This document shows, piece by piece, positions 59,211 through 64,000 of a DNA stretch of 64,000 nt; the stretch's first letter is position 1; every line of letters starts with the position of its first letter. Under the pieces are notes generated by a model, which was not told the origin of the DNA, did not search any database, and worked only from the letters and a program-made list of their open reading frames with translations. The translations under genes and the position numbers were made by a program. This DNA is from Prorocentrum cordatum (lineage: Eukaryota > Sar > Dinophyceae > Prorocentrales > Prorocentraceae): the NCBI GenBank assembly GCA_963575745.1, contig CAUYUJ010016059.1, positions 488,849 through 552,848 of the forward strand, in the 5' to 3' direction.

Positions 59211-61022
59211 TTATGGGGCGACAAATTCGCCCCAGTGCCTGCCCGAGGCGCCCCCCCTCCCCCCCGGTGACTTCGTTGCTGGCTGCCGAATGGTGCTGCA
59301 GCAGGCCTGAACTTGATCTAAGCAAGACATGTTAGCCGATTCCTGTCTACGAGTCGTAGCCCGCGCGAAAAGCCTGAGTCCTAGCGCAACCATGTCCGAG
59401 CTGCGCCCGCGTGCGTCTCCGCGCAGCTCTGCAATCATGGCAGCTGCAAAATAAGGGTCAACTGCCGATCTCTTGTGCTCACGGTGAAACTTGCGAATCG
59501 CGCTGGCAGGCGATTTGCCCGCAGCTGCGCTTCCAGAGCCCTTGAAGAAAAACGCGGCTTCCCCAGGCCCATGCGACGAGGGCTCCTGAATGTAGCCAGA
59601 AGGGGGCGGAGAAGGGCGGGGACTTTCCCGGGGCCGAGCCAAAAAGGTCGCTGGAAAAAAACTATCCGGTCAAGGGGCACTGTCTTTCTTTAGGCCTCTC
59701 AGCAGGGCTTCCAAATCAAGGGGGGCAGGTTGCAAAGATAGGCAGATCCCCCTCAAGTGCCTGGTGCTGGTTTTGCATATGGCTATCATCTCTGATAAGT
59801 AGATCGGCGCTGGCGCGCATGCCGAGCTCAACGCTTCCAGCATGAATGTGCATATAGGGTAGGAACCTCCCCTGCTGTTTGCAATGCCCTAAGTAACTTT
59901 CCTGCTCTGATGGTTGAAATCGAAGCAGTGGTGCCGGTGTCGGTCTCTGGCATTGTCATGCAGCTGTGATCAGGCCCACCCTTCATCGGCCATTACAGGG
60001 ATAACGTCGGATCCTCTGAACGCGCATGTATTATTGCCTGCGTGGCTGACTAAAACCTTAGTGTTACGCCATTCAACCGGTGACATCATGAGTAGCTGTG
60101 TCCCCCAGGAAACAAGAATGGTCCTGCTCTAGTATGCGAACGAGGGTGCTGGCACTAGCGGAATGAGAATGGATCACTCTACGCGCGAGCAGATCGGGCT
60201 TCGCGGCGCGCTCCCGAAACAAATGAGCAGCGCCCGTCAGCGCTCGCAAGGGCGAGGCCGTGCCTGCGCCCTGATATGCCCGCCCCAGCGTGGCCAAGTC
60301 TCCCCCCAGGGCCTGCCTCGGAAAAAAACACGCACATTAGATCGCATGCGAGTTGAGTTCAAAAGGGTCCAATGGCTTCGCCACGCGCAATTTTCCAAGA
60401 GCCCCCCCCTGAACATGACGATGCGCTGACAGCATCGCCAAGAAGGCTTAGGCCACGTCACGAATTCGAAGATGGGCGCGCAAAACACTTGCACGGCCAG
60501 GCTACCAAATCCACGATCTCATTCGCGAGGATCTAACATATGTTTTGGCATGGCCCCATGCCTCTGAAACAAGTGTCGCAGGGCGTCTTGGCGCACGCCC
60601 ATCTCGCGCCTGTCAGCGGCGAGGGCGCGGCGTCGCGGGGAAAGGCGGCGATCGGAAGACCATGCAAATGGCGCAAGCAGCGGGGGGCGGTCGCGAATGT
60701 TAGCTCCATTGTCAAATTCCACGTGAAACTCACAATTCATGATGCGCGCGTGGAAGATGGGAGCAACGCGAATATTGTCAATCATTCGTTCTTGACCCTT
60801 GTTGGACACAGGTGCGGCGCCCTCGCTGTTGAACACCATGTGAGAAGTGATCAGCCTGCGGAAACTACTGACAGCGAAATCGCAAGATCGCTCGCCCCAG
60901 GGAACTCGGTCTCGGCAAGGCGCCACTGCGCCCTGGGAACCCGAAAGCGCAGAGCCCGCCGTCGCGCCGGAAGCAACCAACGGCGCATCAGGGGGCCCAG
61001 AAGCATAACATTTCAAAATCAA
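59211..61022 (-). pseudogene. Degraded LINE: end of endonuclease domain and linker
   Basis: The minus-strand frame 60,519-61,022 contains RMIDNIRVAPIFHARIMNCE near 60,780 and RDRPPLLAPFAW near 60,700, in the place where LINE endonucleases have I-D-Y-I and S-D-H-x-P-L. Frames at 60,237-60,494 (CAWRSHWTLLNSTRMRSNV) and 59,211-59,642 (AIRKFHREHKRSAVDPYFAA) could be the linker toward RT. Several frames are needed, so it is dead. Family assignment is by eye. Confidence 0.4.
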
Positions 61023-61259
61023 TCCAAGCTTTCCCCTCTCAGCCTCTCAGCAGCAGTCACCGCTACGGCGGAGAATGCTGGGGCTTCAATCCTCGCGAAC
61101 AGCAAGCCAGCAGGTCTGTGCAAAACACGCGCATGCCGTCTGGCCTGGGCGAATGCGCGACGCCCCTTTCTGGCATGCCATATCTTAACATTGATTCAGA
61201 GCTCTGCGCCAAGCCCCCCCGATGAAGCGCCACGTGAAACGACGAAGAAGTCGCCGTGC

Positions 61260-62070
61260 CAAACCTAGCCTCCGAACGCCAGCCTACTGGGCGCCTGCGT
61301 CGGCAACCTGTGCAAGTGGGCGGACTCCGCGCGAGCCCGTCTCAGGTCGCCCGCCCGTCCCCACTTGGCCGCCGGGCCGCCAAACGAGCATTGCACTGGC
61401 ACGCGTTCAATTGACTCTGCTTGGTTTCTGGCGGCCAGGTGATGCCCGCGGACGAGCGAATGCGCCGATGTTATAAGCCGCCGCCCTGTGGGAAGGCCCC
61501 TCGGGTAGACCGCCCTGATGTCAGGACAGGCATCGCAGAGCCAAGCCCGCTCTAGCGGCAATCGATATCCGGCAAAAAGCAGACAGCGAGGGGCGGGGGG
61601 CGCGGGCGACGCGAGGCCCGCGTGAGTGCCGCCCGCAAGCAAGTCAGCCATGGCGTCCCAAGGATGCCCCACGCGCCCCCTAGCGCGTCTGACCAGAGTG
61701 ACGCGGCGAAACCGAAGTACAGCCCGCAGGGAATGCGCCAAACGCCCAACGTGATCATCCATCGACGGAGGGGCAAAGCCATTGAGGACTCAACTACGCG
61801 TGTCCTTCTCGCCCCAAGCCCCTGTTGTGGGCGCGCCGCGCAGCAGGTGAATGGCCGCCCCGCGCGCGCGCCGACATGCTATGCTCGCTCTCTGTGCTCG
61901 TGGAGATCCCGGATCGTGGGTTGGTCCTGCAAGATTGACTCGACCCACTTGCCCAGCTGCCTTGATGAGGAACCTTGGGAGTCTTCGGCCATTGCGATCA
62001 TCGCCCGAGACGCCTGCTCTTCGAGCTGAAACTTGACTGAGCCGTCCGTGTAAATGCGTCGTCCGCTCCG
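61260..62070 (-). pseudogene. Possible RNase H-like relic of a LINE
   Basis: On minus, RRIYTDGSVKFQLEEQASRA (about 61,995-62,058) resembles the first strand of RNase H with its Tyr-Thr-Asp-Gly-Ser. The downstream sequence is broken into short frames. It follows an RT relic on the same strand, as expected for LINEs with a terminal RNase H. Confidence 0.35.
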
Positions 62071-62549
62071 TGTTTCGTGTCACATACGGGCCCATTTCGA
62101 CCGCAGAAGGGGGGGTCTCGTCGGACATCCTAGGGTCGAGCAGAGGAACAACCGCGGGCATGGCAACGCCTCTATGGGGCGCAAGGATGGGCGGGGGGGG
62201 GGGCGAAGAGGGCGGTGCGGATCAGCGCGGGGAGCCCAAGTCCAACGAGCCCCGGTCCGCGGCGAACATCCTCGCTCCCGCTGCGTAGTCGCCGAGCCGA
62301 TTCCGAGGAGCAGCTCCATGAATGAGAAAAGCGGGAGTGGGGAGGGAGAGGAGACTGATGCTCAGGTACACTGCAAAGAGCTACGCTGAAACCAGAATGA
62401 CCCACTGGCACAAACAAATCGATCGAAGCACGCGACTGAGAGCGAGCGCGCGCCCTTGCGTCGATTAAATCCTTGCCGCTGCTGGGTCTTGTGGAATGGC
62501 CGACCCCTCCACCCCGCCGGGAAACCAAACGCATAACCGTGGAATCGAG

Positions 62550-63450
62550 ATATCATGCAATGGCAATCGAGGCCGCTAGAGGTTTCTGGGCATCACGTAT
62601 GACAAAGGGCGAGTGGCCGCCGAAAATCTGAATGATTCAGCCGCCAGTTTCATGGCGTGGATGCGGCCGCGTGGCTGGCTGACCTCGCGAACGCCTTCTC
62701 CCTTGCGGGATAAGCCTCGGCCCTGAGCAAACTGGAATTTGACTGTCGACCGTTTCGCGGGGACGATGGCCGCCCAATTTGGCGCCGCGCAGGTGAGCGC
62801 CCATGCACACGTGCCTAGTTGCATCTCCAACAGGTGGGACCTATGGCGATGCTATCGATGAGCGCTAAGGAATGAGACTGGTGCGCCGCGACGAGATCAA
62901 TGAAGCTCGATCTAATTTCCCACGAGCGGGAACTGCGAATGGTAGCTAGGGTGAGATGAAGCCAGGCTTCCTGGCTGCGCGCAGATGCCAGGGCGAACAT
63001 GTCGTCTGCATAGCTGCTCAAAGGTGCCGCTGATGAGGGTCCATGCTGGGAGCTGGTTTCAAGCTGACGCTGGTCCGCAGCCTATCTTCCTCCCCAAGAG
63101 CAGTTAAACACATGAGAAACAAGCGATGTCCTGGGAAAGGCCCTGAGGAAGGATATGATGAACTCTCAAGGCAGGTCCTAGTGGGCCTCATCTGCGGAAC
63201 TGGCTGAGAAATGTTGGAGATCCCGTCGCAACAATAGAAGACAACCGAATTCGCGCCCAAGCTAGCAATTTTACCATTGCCACCTCTGGAAAGCACGGAA
63301 CGAGGGTTCACGTCAACCGATGCCCCTTGCGCGGAGGGCTGTTTGTCTCGGGGTCCTCCTGATCCTCGGCCGTTTCCTTCTTGACTGAACCGGTTTCTCC
63401 CCTGAGCGTCTGCACACGGCACGGGCCCTCCTGTGTACTCTGCATGGGCT
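62550..63450 (-). pseudogene. LINE reverse transcriptase relic
   Basis: LPQGLSQDIACFSCV (near 63,120-63,160) fits the P-Q-G motif before the active site. SSYADDMFALASARSQEAW has the Tyr-Ala-Asp-Asp box at 63,001-63,012. The part near 62,580-62,680 reads AAESFRFSAATRPLSYVM, like the thumb region. Stops and frame changes show decay. Confidence 0.5.
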
Positions 63451-64000
63451 GGGTGGTTGCCAGAAGTTTCAGGGCGATTGTGGGAACCGCTTGCTCTGAT
63501 TTTTTCGTGGACCGCCGACCGTGCGAATGGGGCTTAAAGGCACGTCCAGCTGGCTGCCGTCTATGGATTCTAACATTTGCCCATATTTGGTCCTAGAGAG
63601 ACTGGGGTGCCTGCCGCCGGTGTTATCGGTACTGGAGCCTGTGGCGAGTGTTTTAGATGCCCCTGGATCGGCTTGGCCTGGGCTGGCCGGTACGCCGATG
63701 GAGTCGCCAGTCTGGGAGGGCCCTGCTGCGTTCCATGTGGCGTGGGCGAGGCGGACGTTTACTTCGGTAGTGGCGTGGCTGCAGTTGGGCTCAATCCTGG
63801 CGCTGAAACCGCGGCTGCCTCTGTCGCTGAAGTTTGCTCTGGGGGGGTCGCCGACACTGAACTAACTGGCCCTCTAATAGTAAAACACAACACCCGCCTC
63901 ACACATCTCTTCCAAACAAAGCTGATGCTGCTGCTGCTTCTGAACTTCGTTGGTAAGCGTATTCAAACTAGTGCTTGGAGTCTGAATATTGCCAGGCCCC
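63451..64000. other. No gene recognised
   Basis: A plus-strand frame (63,521-63,865) is open but matches nothing I know. The window ends here. Confidence 0.35.

Overview
This window looks like nuclear DNA of a dinoflagellate. The sequence is GC-rich, has few genes and is full of microsatellites and satellites. It carries eukaryotic retroelements, and exon-like islands with GT-AG and possible GC-AG borders are separated by low-complexity DNA. A poor match to the dinoflagellate spliced leader precedes one gene. A free-living, GC-rich species is my guess; the species cannot be fixed from the sequence. Nothing suggests a prokaryote.

Layout: (1) 1-12,560 is repeat-rich flank: a satellite of about 270-bp units, a degraded minus-strand LINE with an endonuclease domain (2,977-4,432), an 800-bp CCA repeat, minisatellites and palindromes. 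(2) 12,561-51,820 is one large tyrosine-recombinase (YR) retrotransposon on the minus strand. Its ends show the split direct repeat order A1 - genes - B1-A2-B2 known from PAT/Ngaro-type elements. It encodes a 1,544-residue Gag-like protein with membrane segments. A single in-frame TGA separates this from a roughly 2,850-residue Pol with a CCCH-like finger, a methyltransferase-like fold, reverse transcriptase, RNase H and a second methyltransferase-like domain. A tyrosine recombinase with a membrane-segment tail follows. (3) The recombinase gene is cut in two by a 22,902-bp insert (15,010-37,911). The insert has 32-bp terminal inverted repeats (29/32 matches) and a 2-bp target duplication (TC on the coding strand). 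Removing the insert and one TC restores the recombinase frame exactly. (4) The insert carries, on the plus strand, a CACTA/Plavaka-like transposase gene with introns and one frameshift (33,196-35,570) and two blocks of short exons that look like host genes (about 15.9-22.3 kb and 27.7-32.4 kb), separated by GGA-, GAT- and CT-rich DNA. (5) 51,821-64,000 is flank with fragments of several LINEs, all on the minus strand, and a dispersed palindromic repeat pair.

How it fits together: the YR element inserted recently, since A1 and A2 look identical and B1 and B2 differ at about two positions. It was then disrupted by a giant TIR element that may be mobilised by its own transposase and may carry captured host exons. 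Gag-Pol-YR would act as a copy-and-paste machine that circularises its DNA and integrates by recombinase. The TGA and two frameshifts in such a young copy are either recoding signals, mutations or assembly errors.
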